Assembly (NCBI GenBank): GCA_019421865.1
Contig: JAHZEL010000007.1
Span: 62,001-126,000, forward strand
DNA from: Desulfovibrionaceae bacterium
Lineage (GTDB): Bacteria > Desulfobacterota > Desulfovibrionia > Desulfovibrionales > Desulfovibrionaceae
Direction: 5' to 3'
DNA: 64,000 nucleotides
A program made the translations under genes and the position numbers. This document shows, piece by piece, positions 8,068-16,220 of this stretch. The stretch's first letter is position 1. Every line of letters begins with the position of its first letter. The notes beneath the pieces are model-generated. The model had not been told where the DNA came from and ran no database searches. It saw only the letters and a list, made by a program, of their open reading frames with translations.

Positions 8068-8583
8068 TTACTTATTCCACGGCATACGCGCCAGCAGAAG
8101 CCCCAGTCCGCAGAATCCGGTCACACCGGCAAACACGAGACCGGCTCCCACGAAAGCGGAAAGCCAGAACATGGGATGCCATACCCAGCTGCCCAGAATA
8201 CCCAGAAGCACCAGCGCTCCCGCGCCGATCTGAATCTGGCGGAACAGCGGGAAAGGCGCCTTCTCATGCCGGACGGGCAGACCTTCCTTCTGCCAGCCGG
8301 AGAGCCCTCCCTCCATCTGCCAGGCCTGCGTGCTTCCTGCAAGAGACTGGAGCATATCCGCAGCCTTCTCCGTTCTTCTGCCGGAACGACAGAAGAAAAT
8401 CAGCGGCTTTTCCGGGGCATCACCGTCCTTCAGCGGATACAGCCTGGCTATGGACAGCGGCACGAGACGCGCTTCAGGAATGAAGTTTTCGGCGTATTCG
8501 GAGCTTTCCCTGACGTCAATCAGGTGAACTTCTCCGTTTTGCATCATCTCATAGGCCTTGCGAGGCGAAATGGTGGGCAGCAT
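8068..8583 (-). CDS. Membrane-anchored rhodanese (YgaP-like sulfurtransferase)
   Basis: A 171-residue protein with a rhodanese domain (residues 1-110; active-site loop C65-R-S-G-R-R) and a C-terminal pair of membrane helices with GFCGLGLLLARMPWN, the DUF2892-type tail of E. coli YgaP. The family moves sulfane sulfur from donors such as thiosulfate to acceptor thiols at the inner membrane. The chosen ATG (complement of 8581-8583) has AGGAGG just upstream. The frame stays open for 68 more codons, but that extension has no rhodanese similarity. The gene converges on the left-edge operon, whose redox and sulfur-like genes make the neighbourhood suggestive but do not prove a link. Confidence 0.85.
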   Translation of the reverse strand: MLPTISPRKAYEMMQNGEVHLIDVRESSEYAENFIPEARLVPLSIARLYPLKDGDAPEKPLIFFCRSGRRTEKAADMLQSLAGSTQAWQMEGGLSGWQKEGLPVRHEKAPFPLFRQIQIGAGALVLLGILGSWVWHPMFWLSAFVGAGLVFAGVTGFCGLGLLLARMPWNK

Positions 8584-8823
8584 GACCGTCCTCCTGTATT
8601 TTTGGGCCAGATTGGCAGAAAAGCAGAGAAGGCGCAAGACAAGGGAAAAAACTCTCATCGCCTTCAACACAAAAACATGACGGTCCTGTACGGCAGGCAG
8701 ATGCCTCTCCGCCCCGAAAAGTCGGTCTTTTTTCTGCAGTCTATGGATTTTTCTGGTAGATTCCATTATTGTTTGAATATTTTTCATTATATTTTCATAA
8801 GTTATACAATCAACCGTGAATTA
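8584..8823. other. Non-coding spacer between rhodanese gene and riboswitch leader
   Basis: About 240 bases without a convincing gene. The right part (8740-8823) is strongly AT-rich and probably holds divergent promoter elements. No operator was recognised. Confidence 0.5.
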
Positions 8824-8852
8824 TTGACATATATGAGCAAATAGGAATAGAG
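8824..8852 (+). promoter_or_regulatory. Candidate sigma-70 promoter of the glycine riboswitch transcript
   Basis: A perfect TTGACA (8824-8829) is followed after 16-17 bases by a weak -10 (ATAGAG or AATAGA, near 8846-8852). Transcription from here would start just before the structured leader. The -10 match is poor, so the call is tentative. Confidence 0.45.
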
Positions 8853-8930
8853 TTTGAACGCTTTCCCGCGGAAAGCGATACGGTCCCGTTGAAACTGCCT
8901 GAAAGCCGCAAGGCCGACTAGCAGCGGAGG

Positions 8931-9006
8931 GCGCTCTGGAGAATCCCGTTTGGGTGCCGAAGGTGCAAGGCGAAAGCCGAAACTCTCAGGCCAAAGGACA
9001 GAGCTT
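8931..9006 (+). ncRNA. Glycine riboswitch aptamer
   Basis: The conserved glycine-aptamer blocks appear in order: CTCTGGAGA, GCCGAAGGTGCAAG, and GAAACTCTCAGGCCAAAGGAC. Stem P1 forms between GCTCTG (8933-8938) and CAGAGC (8999-9004). The motif resembles the second aptamer of tandem glycine riboswitches. No complete first aptamer is upstream, although 8861-8930 is structured (for example CGCTTTC/GAAAGCG). It is followed by an intrinsic terminator and a Na+/alanine-or-glycine symporter gene, a well-known target class. AGAGC of P1 (9000-9004) can also pair with GCTCT (9077-9081) of the terminator, so glycine binding would favour termination (an OFF switch); this is inference. Confidence 0.92.
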
Positions 9007-9058
9007 AGGATCTTGCCGCTCGACTATACCTGCCGCTTCATCCCTAAGCGTTTCTCTG

Positions 9059-9087
9059 GAGCAAATCTGTGGATTTGCTCTTTTTTT
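9059..9087 (+). terminator. Terminator of the glycine riboswitch expression platform
   Basis: A perfect nine-base stem, GAGCAAATC (9059-9067) with GATTTGCTC (9072-9080), loop TGTG, then seven T. It lies between the aptamer and the symporter start codon, the standard place for a transcriptional expression platform. Confidence 0.9.
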
Positions 9088-9142
9088 GTACCCTGAAACG
9101 AGTCATGGAGCGGCAGTGCCCATGCTCTCAAAGGATTGAATC

Positions 9143-10489
9143 ATGGAACTCATCAGTCAGATTGTCGATGCGGTCAACAGCGTACTCTGGGGCTGGCTTC
9201 TGCTCTTTCTGCTCTGCGGAACGGGCATATTCTACACCATACGGCTCCGCTTCATTCAGCTCCGCAAGCTTCCTCATGCCTTCGGCCGTCTTTTCCACAA
9301 CATCTCCCTGCATGGAGAAAGCGCCGACCATACGGGCATGAGCTCCTTTCAGGCCCTTGCCACGGCCGTGGCCGCCCAGGTAGGCACGGGCAACATCGCC
9401 GGTGCGGCGACCGCCATTGCCGCCGGCGGTCCCGGCGCCATCTTCTGGATGTGGCTCAGCGCCTTCTTCGGCATGGCCACCAACTATTCCGAAGCCGTTC
9501 TTGCCCAGAAATACAAGACCACCAACGAGCGCGGCGAAACCGTCGGCGGACCGGCCTACTACATTCGCGCCGCCTTCACGGGCAGCTTCGGCAAGGCCCT
9601 TGCCGCCTTCTTCTCCGTGGCCATCATTCTGGCACTGGGCTTCATGGGCAACATGGTGCAGTCCAATTCCATCGGCGCCGCGTTCAGCACGGCCTTCGGC
9701 CTTCCCCCGCTTCTTGTCGGCGTGATCGTGGCCCTCATTTCCGCCGCCATCTTCCTCGGCGGAGCAAAGCGCATCGCCTGGGTCATGGAAAAGCTCGTTC
9801 CGCTCATGGCGCTTCTTTATGTGGGCGGCTGCCTCATCATCATTCTGGCCAACATCACGGCTCTGCCGGGAGCCATCAAGACCATTTTCGTCATGGCCTT
9901 CGATCCGCAGTCGGCCGGCGGCGGTGCGCTCGGCATCACGGTTCGTGAAGCCATGCGTTACGGCGTGGCCCGCGGCCTCTTCTCCAACGAAGCCGGTATG
10001 GGTTCCACCCCCCATGCCCACGCTCTGGCCAAGGTGGCCCATCCCGACGATCAGGGCATGATGGCCATGATGGGCGTCTTCATTGACACCTTCGTCGTGC
10101 TCACCTGCACGGCTCTCGTCATCATCATCACCGGCGTATGGAACTGCGGAAGCACCGGTACGGAACTGGCCCAGATCGCCTTCGATACCGTGTTCGGCTC
10201 TCTCGGCAACATCTACATCGCCGTCTGCCTCTTCTTCTTCGCCTTCTCCACCATCATCGGCTGGTACTTCTTCGGCGAGGCCAACGTAAAGGCTCTCTTC
10301 GGAGCAAAATACGTCAAAATCTACGCCGCCATCGTGGTGCTGTTCATCGTGGTCGGATCCGGCCTCAAGGTGAATCTCGTCTGGAACATGTCGGATATGT
10401 TCAACGGCCTCATGGTACTGCCCAACCTCATCGGTCTGCTGGCTCTCTCCGGCGTGGTGGTGGCCATTGCCAAGAGCAAGAAGGACTGA
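9143..10489 (+). CDS. Na+:alanine/glycine symporter (AGCS family), riboswitch-controlled
   Basis: A 448-residue inner-membrane protein of the alanine or glycine:cation symporter family, with about ten or eleven helices. Family signatures are GTGNIAGAATAIAAGGPGA and ATNYSEAVLAQKYK in the N-terminal half, GGPAYYI, and RGLFSNEAGMGSTPHAHA. AAGGA precedes the ATG. The upstream glycine aptamer indicates glycine as a substrate and means uptake is set by intracellular glycine. A second family member is at 20448-21791 and has no such riboswitch. The gene is transcribed alone and ends with a strong terminator. Confidence 0.93.
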   Translation: MELISQIVDAVNSVLWGWLLLFLLCGTGIFYTIRLRFIQLRKLPHAFGRLFHNISLHGESADHTGMSSFQALATAVAAQVGTGNIAGAATAIAAGGPGAIFWMWLSAFFGMATNYSEAVLAQKYKTTNERGETVGGPAYYIRAAFTGSFGKALAAFFSVAIILALGFMGNMVQSNSIGAAFSTAFGLPPLLVGVIVALISAAIFLGGAKRIAWVMEKLVPLMALLYVGGCLIIILANITALPGAIKTIFVMAFDPQSAGGGALGITVREAMRYGVARGLFSNEAGMGSTPHAHALAKVAHPDDQGMMAMMGVFIDTFVVLTCTALVIIITGVWNCGSTGTELAQIAFDTVFGSLGNIYIAVCLFFFAFSTIIGWYFFGEANVKALFGAKYVKIYAAIVVLFIVVGSGLKVNLVWNMSDMFNGLMVLPNLIGLLALSGVVVAIAKSKKD

Positions 10490-10519
10490 TCCCGTTTCCG
10501 CCCTCCTCCGGGCATAAAG

Positions 10520-10562
10520 AGAGCGCCCCGTATTCCATTCGGAATGCGGGGCGCTCTTTTTT
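10520..10562 (+). terminator. Rho-independent terminator after the symporter gene
   Basis: AGAGCGCCCCG (10520-10530) pairs perfectly with CGGGGCGCTCT (10547-10557), followed by a T run. It lies between the symporter and the converging valS gene. The stem could also serve the minus strand, although the T run on that side is weak. Confidence 0.92.
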
Positions 10563-10655
10563 ATGTCTATCAGACGAAGACTCGGAACGGACGGCGTCCG
10601 AACCTCACGGTCTCATGCTCCGGCAAGCGGAGACTCCGACCGGAAAGCCTGTCCG

Positions 10656-13307
10656 CTATTCCTGTTCCATCGCTTCCTTGAAGCGCTGCTGAAGAGCCTG
10701 CATCTTGGCCTTCTTGTCGACAAGATCGCTCTGGCGGGCCTTTTCGGACTCCACGAGGTCCGCAGGCGCGCGCTTGACGAAGTTCTCGTTGGAAAGCTTG
10801 CCGTTGAGCGCGACAAGATCCTTCTCAACCTTGCCGATTTCCTTGTCGAGACGGGCAAGTTCCGCCTGGAAGTCCACGGCGCCGGTCAGAAGCACGATGA
10901 CTTCACAGCCGCGCACCACGTTGCTGGCCGAAGCCTTGGGAGCATGGGCCGTCTTGTCGATAACGAGACTTTCCAGTCTTGCCAGATCGAAGAAGCCGCG
11001 GCCGGCTTCCAGAAGAGCGGCCTGCTCGTCGCTTGCCGGACGAAGCACCACGGACAGCTTGTAGGAAGGCTTGATGTTGAGTTCCGCACGGATGGTACGA
11101 ATGGCGCTGATGGCTTCCTGCAGGAAGATCATCTCGTCCGATTCACGGCTCTTCACGCACTCCGGACGGGCCGCGGGATAGAGTTCCGTGGCGATGTCCG
11201 TGCCTTCGTGACCGGGCAGGGAATCCCAGACCTCGGCGGTGACGAACGGAATCATGGGATGCAGCAGCAGGAGGATTTCGCGCAGCACGGTGTAGAGCAC
11301 GTACTGAGCTTCTTCCTTCGCCGGACCTTCTTCCTTCATGTCGGCCTTGATGAGTTCCAGATACCAGTCGCAGAACTCGTTCCACAGGAACTTGTACACG
11401 CACTGGGCGGCATCGTTGAAGCGGTAGCTTTCCAGAGCGGCGTCCTCTTCCACCTTGACTTCCTCAAGGCGGTTGAGAATCCACTTATGGTGCAGGCCCT
11501 TCACCGCGCCGAGATCCACGGCCTTCGGTTCGCCCTGTTCGGGCAGATTCATGAGGGCGAAGCGCGAAGCGTTCCAGACCTTGTTCACGAAATGGCGGTA
11601 ACCTTCGATGCGCTCTTCCGACATACGGATGTCGCGGCCCATGGCGGCAAAGGCGGCCAGCGTGAAGCGGAGAGAGTCCGCGCCGTACTTGCGGATCATG
11701 TCCTGCGGGTTGATGCCGTTGCCGAGAGACTTGGACATCTTGCGGCCCTGAGCGTCGCGCACGAGAGCATGGATGTAGACTTCACGGAAGGGCACTTCGC
11801 CCATGAAGTGCTGTCCCATCATGATCATGCGGGCCACCCAGAAGAACAGGATGTCGAATGCCGTGACAAGCACGGTGGTGGGATAGTACTTTTTCAGGGT
11901 TTCGGTGTTTTCTGGCCAGCCCATCGTGGAGAAGGGCCACAGAGCGGAAGAGAACCAGGTGTCGAGCACGTCCGGATCCTGTTCCAGCTTCGTGCCGCCG
12001 CACTTCGGGCACACCGTGGGATCTTCCTCAGCCACGATAAGCTCGCCGCAGTCGGCGCAGGTCCACGCAGGAATACGGTGGCCCCACCAGATCTGACGGC
12101 TGATGCACCAGTCGCGGATGTTGTCGAGCCAGTTGTAGTAGGTCTTGGTCCAGCTTTCGGGATAGATCTTGATCTTGTCCGGCACGGCGGCGCGGGCGGC
12201 AGGAGCCATCTTGCTGATGGCCACGAACCACTGATCGGAAACGTAGGGTTCGATGACGGTCTTGCAGCGGTAGCAGCAGCCCACGCTGTGGGAAAGCGGC
12301 TCTTCCTTCACAAGATGTCCGTTCTCACGCAGCTCTTCCACGATGGCCTTGCGGCACTCTTCACGGCTCATGCCGGCATAGCGGCCGCATACGTCGCTCA
12401 TGCACATGTTGCCGTTGTCGTCGATGACCTGGATGAATTCCAGGTTGTGGGCGTGGCCGAGCTTCCAGTCGTTGGGGTCGTGACAGGGGGTCACCTTCAG
12501 GCAGCCGGTACCAAACTCGCGATCCACGTAGCGGTCCGCAATAAGCGGCACTTCTCGGTTGACCACAGGCACGATGAGCTTCTTGCCCACAAGACCGGCG
12601 TAACGTTCGTCGTCGGGATGCACGCACACCGCGGAGTCACCGAGAATGGTCTCGGGACGGGTGGTGGCGATGGTCACGGAACCGGAACCGTCGGCGAAGT
12701 CGTAGCGCACATGCCAGAGCATGCCCTTGGAATCGATGTGATCCACTTCGTCGTCGGCAAGGGCGGTGTGGCAGCGGGGACACCAGTTGACGATGTACTT
12801 GCCCTTGTAGATGAGACCTTCCTTATAAAGCTGCACGAACACCTTGCGCACGGCACGGGCAAGGTTGTCGTCCATCGTGAAGGCCTCGCGCGTCCAGTCC
12901 ACGGAAGAACCGAGTTCCTTGATCTGCTCAAGAATCTGACCGCCGTACTGCTTCTTCCACTCCCAGACGCGTTCGATGAAGGCCTCGCGGCCCACGTCGT
13001 GACGCTTCTTGCCTTCCTTGGCAAGGGCACGTTCCACCACGTTCTGCGTGGCGATGCCCGCATGGTCGGTACCGGGAATCCACAGCACGTTTTTGCCCTT
13101 CTGACGGGCATGACGGCAGAGAATGTCCTGAAGGGTCTGGTTCAGGGCATGACCGATGTGCAGAATGCCCGTGACGTTGGGCGGAGGAATGACGATGGAA
13201 TAGGGGTCGCCGGGGGCGGACATGTCGGGAGTGAAGGTTTTCGCTTCTTCCCAGTGCCTGCGCCAGTGAGCTTCCACTTCCTGCGGTTCATAGGCTTTGG
13301 ACAGCAT
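10656..13307 (-). CDS. valS: Valyl-tRNA synthetase
   Basis: An 883-residue class I aminoacyl-tRNA synthetase that charges tRNA-Val. The HIGH motif is at 50-53 (GILHIGHALN) and KMSKS at 523-527. The inserted CP1 editing domain carries TTRPETILGD, the zinc-like knuckles CPRCH and CADCG...CPKCG are present, and the C-terminus ends in the ValRS coiled-coil arm. The start MLSKAYEP was chosen because TGGAG lies 8 bases upstream and the next residues match the family. An in-frame extension to 13544 lacks similarity. It is transcribed divergently from the BPL_N-like gene, 183 bp apart. Confidence 0.96.
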   Translation of the reverse strand: MLSKAYEPQEVEAHWRRHWEEAKTFTPDMSAPGDPYSIVIPPPNVTGILHIGHALNQTLQDILCRHARQKGKNVLWIPGTDHAGIATQNVVERALAKEGKKRHDVGREAFIERVWEWKKQYGGQILEQIKELGSSVDWTREAFTMDDNLARAVRKVFVQLYKEGLIYKGKYIVNWCPRCHTALADDEVDHIDSKGMLWHVRYDFADGSGSVTIATTRPETILGDSAVCVHPDDERYAGLVGKKLIVPVVNREVPLIADRYVDREFGTGCLKVTPCHDPNDWKLGHAHNLEFIQVIDDNGNMCMSDVCGRYAGMSREECRKAIVEELRENGHLVKEEPLSHSVGCCYRCKTVIEPYVSDQWFVAISKMAPAARAAVPDKIKIYPESWTKTYYNWLDNIRDWCISRQIWWGHRIPAWTCADCGELIVAEEDPTVCPKCGGTKLEQDPDVLDTWFSSALWPFSTMGWPENTETLKKYYPTTVLVTAFDILFFWVARMIMMGQHFMGEVPFREVYIHALVRDAQGRKMSKSLGNGINPQDMIRKYGADSLRFTLAAFAAMGRDIRMSEERIEGYRHFVNKVWNASRFALMNLPEQGEPKAVDLGAVKGLHHKWILNRLEEVKVEEDAALESYRFNDAAQCVYKFLWNEFCDWYLELIKADMKEEGPAKEEAQYVLYTVLREILLLLHPMIPFVTAEVWDSLPGHEGTDIATELYPAARPECVKSRESDEMIFLQEAISAIRTIRAELNIKPSYKLSVVLRPASDEQAALLEAGRGFFDLARLESLVIDKTAHAPKASASNVVRGCEVIVLLTGAVDFQAELARLDKEIGKVEKDLVALNGKLSNENFVKRAPADLVESEKARQSDLVDKKAKMQALQQRFKEAMEQE

Positions 13308-13490
13308 TTCAAGGCTCCAGTAGTTGAAATATCCGCCGTTTCTGAAAAGAAAACGGCCCTGACCGGACGGACCGAACCCTTCCGGTTTCTGACGGAAGCA
13401 TGCGGCAGACGATGCCTGCATCACTCTTCCGCGGCTGTGTCTCTTGCCGAACGGGCGGCTTTGTGCGTATGCATAGGCACGGAGGGAAAC

Positions 13491-14711
13491 ATGATCGCCA
13501 TACTCTGGGACGCATCCCATATCTGGGGATATCTGCTGCTGCACGCCGTTCGCTCGACGGGCATTCCCTACCGTGTACTCAAAGGGTTAGACATAGCCCA
13601 GACCGGTCTGTCTGGCAAGATGCTCATGGTACCCGGAGGTTCCGCGCGGCGCAAGGCCGAGGCGCTCGGACCGGCGGGTGCGGAGGCGGTACGCCGCTTC
13701 GTGCGGCAGGGCGGACGCTATGTCGGCTTCTGCGGCGGCGCGGGGCTCGCTCTCGCCGACGGACTGGGGCTTTGCTCGTGGCGGCGCGACGGCATGACCG
13801 ACCGCCTTCAACATCTTGTTTCCGGGCATCTTTCCTGCACACTTTCTGCGCAAAGCGAGCTTGTTCCTCCCTCTCTTGCGGGAGGAACGGCGCTTCTGCC
13901 CGTCTGGTGGCCGGGGCGCTTCAACGAGCCGGACACGCCGGACGACGTGCAGGTGCTGGCCCGCTACTCTGCGCCGGGTCCCGATCTCTATGTGGCCGAC
14001 ATGCCCTTTTCCTCCATGCCCGCGGACATTCTTGCGGAATGGCAGTCCATGTACGGCGTCATGCTGCGCCCCTCGCTGCTGGACCACCGACCGTGCGCCG
14101 TGTCCGGCAACTACGGCCGGGGAAACTGGCTTTTAAGCTACAGTCATCTGGAAACGCCGTCCGGCAGTTTTCCCGGCTCGGAGCAGGCGGGAGCGTGGCT
14201 GCTCCACATTCTGCGCCTCTGGTGCGGACTGTCGACCGGCCAGACCTGCCTGCCTGCGCTTGATTTCGGCACACTGCCCGTGCTCTGGGAAGACGATGTT
14301 CTGCTGACGGCGCGCGCCTCGCTGCTGGAACTTCTTGCGCTGGCAGAACATCTCGGACTGCTCTTCCCCCGCAATTCCTGGCTGCTCGGCTGGCGCTCCG
14401 GCGTTCCGGGAGCCCAGTTCAACAGCCTGAACGCCGCGCTTTCCACCACGCTCAGCCTCCGCCCCGACGACCGCAGGCTCTCCCTCTGGAGAGAGCGCCG
14501 AAACGAGTTCGAAAACGCCTTCACCCTGTTCTTCCAGGGGGCGAGAAGCTGGCTGCTGGCCCGGCGACTTGCCGACACGCTGGCCGACTCCGCTCCGGGC
14601 ATGCTGCCCCGGGAACTGCTTGAAGATCAGCGGCGCGCGCTTTTCGGCTCCCCCATGTTCGGCGGAGGCCTCAGCGAGCAGCTGCTGAACATTCTGGAAG
14701 AACTGGTCTGA
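13491..14711 (+). CDS. BPL_N-type glutamine amidotransferase-like protein
   Basis: A 406-residue protein whose N-terminal ~230 residues resemble the N-terminal domain of eukaryotic biotin-protein ligase, a class I glutamine amidotransferase-like fold: MVPGGSARRK, then YVGFCGGAG with Cys81 at the nucleophile elbow, then AVSGNYGRGNWLLSYSHLE. No biotin ligase catalytic domain follows. Residues 240-406 are helical and unassigned. GGAGGG precedes the ATG. It could hydrolyse an amide or only bind a ligand. The frame runs open for hundreds of codons upstream across valS on the other strand, but that part is a composition artefact. Confidence 0.75.
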   Translation: MIAILWDASHIWGYLLLHAVRSTGIPYRVLKGLDIAQTGLSGKMLMVPGGSARRKAEALGPAGAEAVRRFVRQGGRYVGFCGGAGLALADGLGLCSWRRDGMTDRLQHLVSGHLSCTLSAQSELVPPSLAGGTALLPVWWPGRFNEPDTPDDVQVLARYSAPGPDLYVADMPFSSMPADILAEWQSMYGVMLRPSLLDHRPCAVSGNYGRGNWLLSYSHLETPSGSFPGSEQAGAWLLHILRLWCGLSTGQTCLPALDFGTLPVLWEDDVLLTARASLLELLALAEHLGLLFPRNSWLLGWRSGVPGAQFNSLNAALSTTLSLRPDDRRLSLWRERRNEFENAFTLFFQGARSWLLARRLADTLADSAPGMLPRELLEDQRRALFGSPMFGGGLSEQLLNILEELV

Positions 14712-14736
14712 AAAGGCCGCACCGGGCAAAAAGCAT

Positions 14737-14768
14737 AAAAAAACGCCCGGTCCCGGAAGGGACGGGCG
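14737..14768 (-). terminator. Rho-independent terminator of the HTH regulator gene
   Basis: Read on the minus strand, CGCCCGTCCC pairs with GGGACCGGGCG across a short loop, followed by seven T (seen as A at 14737-14743 on the plus strand). It lies 30 bases after the stop of the regulator. Confidence 0.85.
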
Positions 14769-14797
14769 ACGGACAGAACCCCGAGGCGCAGGGAAGC

Positions 14798-15361
14798 TCA
14801 GGATTTTTTCTGTCTCAGGCAGAAGGCGGAGAGCGCAAGGCCGACGACTATCGCCGCAAGCGCAGCCCAGAACAGGGCGTTCAGCTCCCGTGCCAGAACA
14901 TAGCCCCACAAGCCGGTATGGACGCCGCCGCGCCCGTCCACAAGCTGTACGGGGAAGAGTTCGGAATATATCCACATGACGAGCATCCCGCCCGCGCCCA
15001 GAAGAAAAATCAGCACGCCGGCCGCAAGGGCCATGTGACGGGCCGTGGCACCCGCGGAAGGGGCAGCCGGGGACGGTTTGTCATTCCGCTCTTCTGCGAC
15101 GGGGGAGGCGGCCGGACTCTCCTCCGGCAGCACGGGACTTTCCGGAGCCTCGACCTGATCTCTCAGCAGATAGTCAAGACTGACGCCCAGCGTGTCGGCA
15201 AGTTCCACCAGACGATCGAGATCCGGCGCGGAAAGGCCGGTCTCCCACTTCGTCACGGACTGACGGGAAACGCCCATGCGCTGTGCCAGTTCCTCCTGCG
15301 AAAGCCCGAGAGCTTTGCGTCTGGCCTGTATCTTTCCGTAAAGCTGGAGATCCTTCCTCAT
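14798..15361 (-). CDS. Membrane-anchored XRE-family HTH regulator
   Basis: A 187-residue protein with an N-terminal helix-turn-helix (residues 7-62; LSQEELAQRMGVSRQSVTKW, then LVELADTLGVSLDYLL), a Pro/Ala/Glu-rich linker (70-105), and two predicted membrane helices (110-130 and 158-180) ending in basic residues. HTH proteins of this layout are common, and many have unknown targets. It is monocistronic with its own terminator. The hydrophobic tail suggests it senses a membrane or periplasmic condition, which is inference. The 198 bases upstream (15362-15559) contain no gene. Confidence 0.85.
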   Translation of the reverse strand: MRKDLQLYGKIQARRKALGLSQEELAQRMGVSRQSVTKWETGLSAPDLDRLVELADTLGVSLDYLLRDQVEAPESPVLPEESPAASPVAEERNDKPSPAAPSAGATARHMALAAGVLIFLLGAGGMLVMWIYSELFPVQLVDGRGGVHTGLWGYVLARELNALFWAALAAIVVGLALSAFCLRQKKS

Positions 15362-15559
15362 TTGATTCCATGAGCTGACAGCGTTCTTTCCGGGAGATCA
15401 AAACCCGGATCAGGCTGAATGAGAACTTTTCCGCAAGGAAGCGGGGCAGTCTTCCGGCGGACCCGTCGCCAGCCCAGATCAACCACGGTTCACTTGCGAC
15501 GTAAACCCATGTCCGGGCGGAAGAGCGGAACATGCCGTCCTTCCACCCGCACACCTTAA

Positions 15560-15826
15560 CTACTTGAGGCGGTCCATCGCCTTGTCATAGAACACGCACA
15601 GCGCGTCCATGTCCTGTTTCTGCTGAAGCTGAAGCAGTTCAGGCTGGAGTTCCTGCATGACCTTCGCGTACTTTTCAGGATCCTTCTGAGAAACTTCCTG
15701 AATGGTCTGGGCAAAGGCATTGGCCTTCTGCTGCGCCTCTTCAGGGCTGCATCCGGCTTCGGCGAGGGAAGAAAAACCAAGGGTCAGGGCCAGAGCCGCG
15801 GCAGCGGCCAACATCTTCCTGTTCAT
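15560..15826 (-). CDS. Small exported protein of unknown function
   Basis: An 88-residue protein. The first ~24 residues (MNRKMLAAAAALALTLGFSS then LAEAG) form a signal peptide with AEA-G cleavage. The mature part is a highly charged, Gln-rich helical protein of about 64 residues with two Cys (one just after cleavage, one in ALCVFYDKAMDRLK). AGGAG precedes the chosen ATG. No family was recognised. A periplasmic helical protein is the most that can be said. Its upstream region is unusually rich in perfect inverted repeats. Confidence 0.75.
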   Translation of the reverse strand: MNRKMLAAAAALALTLGFSSLAEAGCSPEEAQQKANAFAQTIQEVSQKDPEKYAKVMQELQPELLQLQQKQDMDALCVFYDKAMDRLK

Positions 15827-15847
15827 AAGGAACTCCTGTGGTTTTGT

Positions 15848-16150
15848 GGCGAATCGCCAGGGTTGAACGGCAGGTTCGCTCAAGCGAACCGTCTGACGGC
15901 AGCGCCCCGAAAACACGGGGACACCGGCCGCTTCCCGCCCGGAAAGAACGGGAAGGCACTGCGGCGCCAGGTCGCCGCACATGACGGTCAACCTTTAACG
16001 CCATCGTCCGGCAGACTCCACCAACCGGAAGTTTCCTTTCCGGCAACTGAAAGTTGCATACCCATTATTTCAACAAATTAGCATAAAATATTTTCGCTTG
16101 TCACGCTGTTTCGGCAACCTTCGGTTGCGGGAAACGGCAGGTTGCGCAAC
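15848..16150. repeat. Cluster of about ten perfect inverted repeats
   Basis: Consecutive perfect hairpins or palindromes: 15848-15858 (GGCGA/TCGCC), 15873-15890 (GGTTCGCT/AGCGAACC), 15889-15899 (CCGTC/GACGG), 15905-15920 (CCCCG/CGGGG), 15931-15955 (CTTCCCG/CGGGAAG), 15960-15979 (TGCGGCG/CGCCGCA), 16025-16043 (CCGGAA/TTCCGG), 16043-16057 (GCAACT/AGTTGC), 16114-16128 (GCAACC/GGTTGC) and 16141-16150 (GTTGC/GCAAC). The last three share the GCAAC motif. The stretch lies between the terminator of the VIT-family gene and the small exported protein gene, and holds no convincing ORF. Confidence 0.75.
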
Positions 16151-16168
16151 GCCCTTTCCTACGAAAAA

Positions 16169-16195
16169 CAAAAAAGGCGGAGCCGAAGCCCCGCC
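16169..16195 (-). terminator. Rho-independent terminator of the VIT-family gene
   Basis: On the minus strand GGCGGGGC and GCTCCGCC pair around TTCG, followed by a T run (A on the plus strand at 16169-16175). It begins about 25 bases after the stop of the transporter gene. Confidence 0.85.
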
Positions 16196-16220
16196 CGTTC
16201 ATAAGACTTATGCGGAAAAA

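Noticed and set aside
10563..13490. Open plus-strand frame of about 975 codons joined to the BPL_N-like gene
   Set aside because: It lies antisense to valS, which has full synthetase motifs. The sequence is rich in His, Gly and Val like other GC-driven shadow frames. Only the part from 13491, with its own ribosome site, resembles a protein.
15362..15559. Small gene between the HTH regulator and the 88-residue exported protein
   Set aside because: Only short frames without ribosome sites or similarity.
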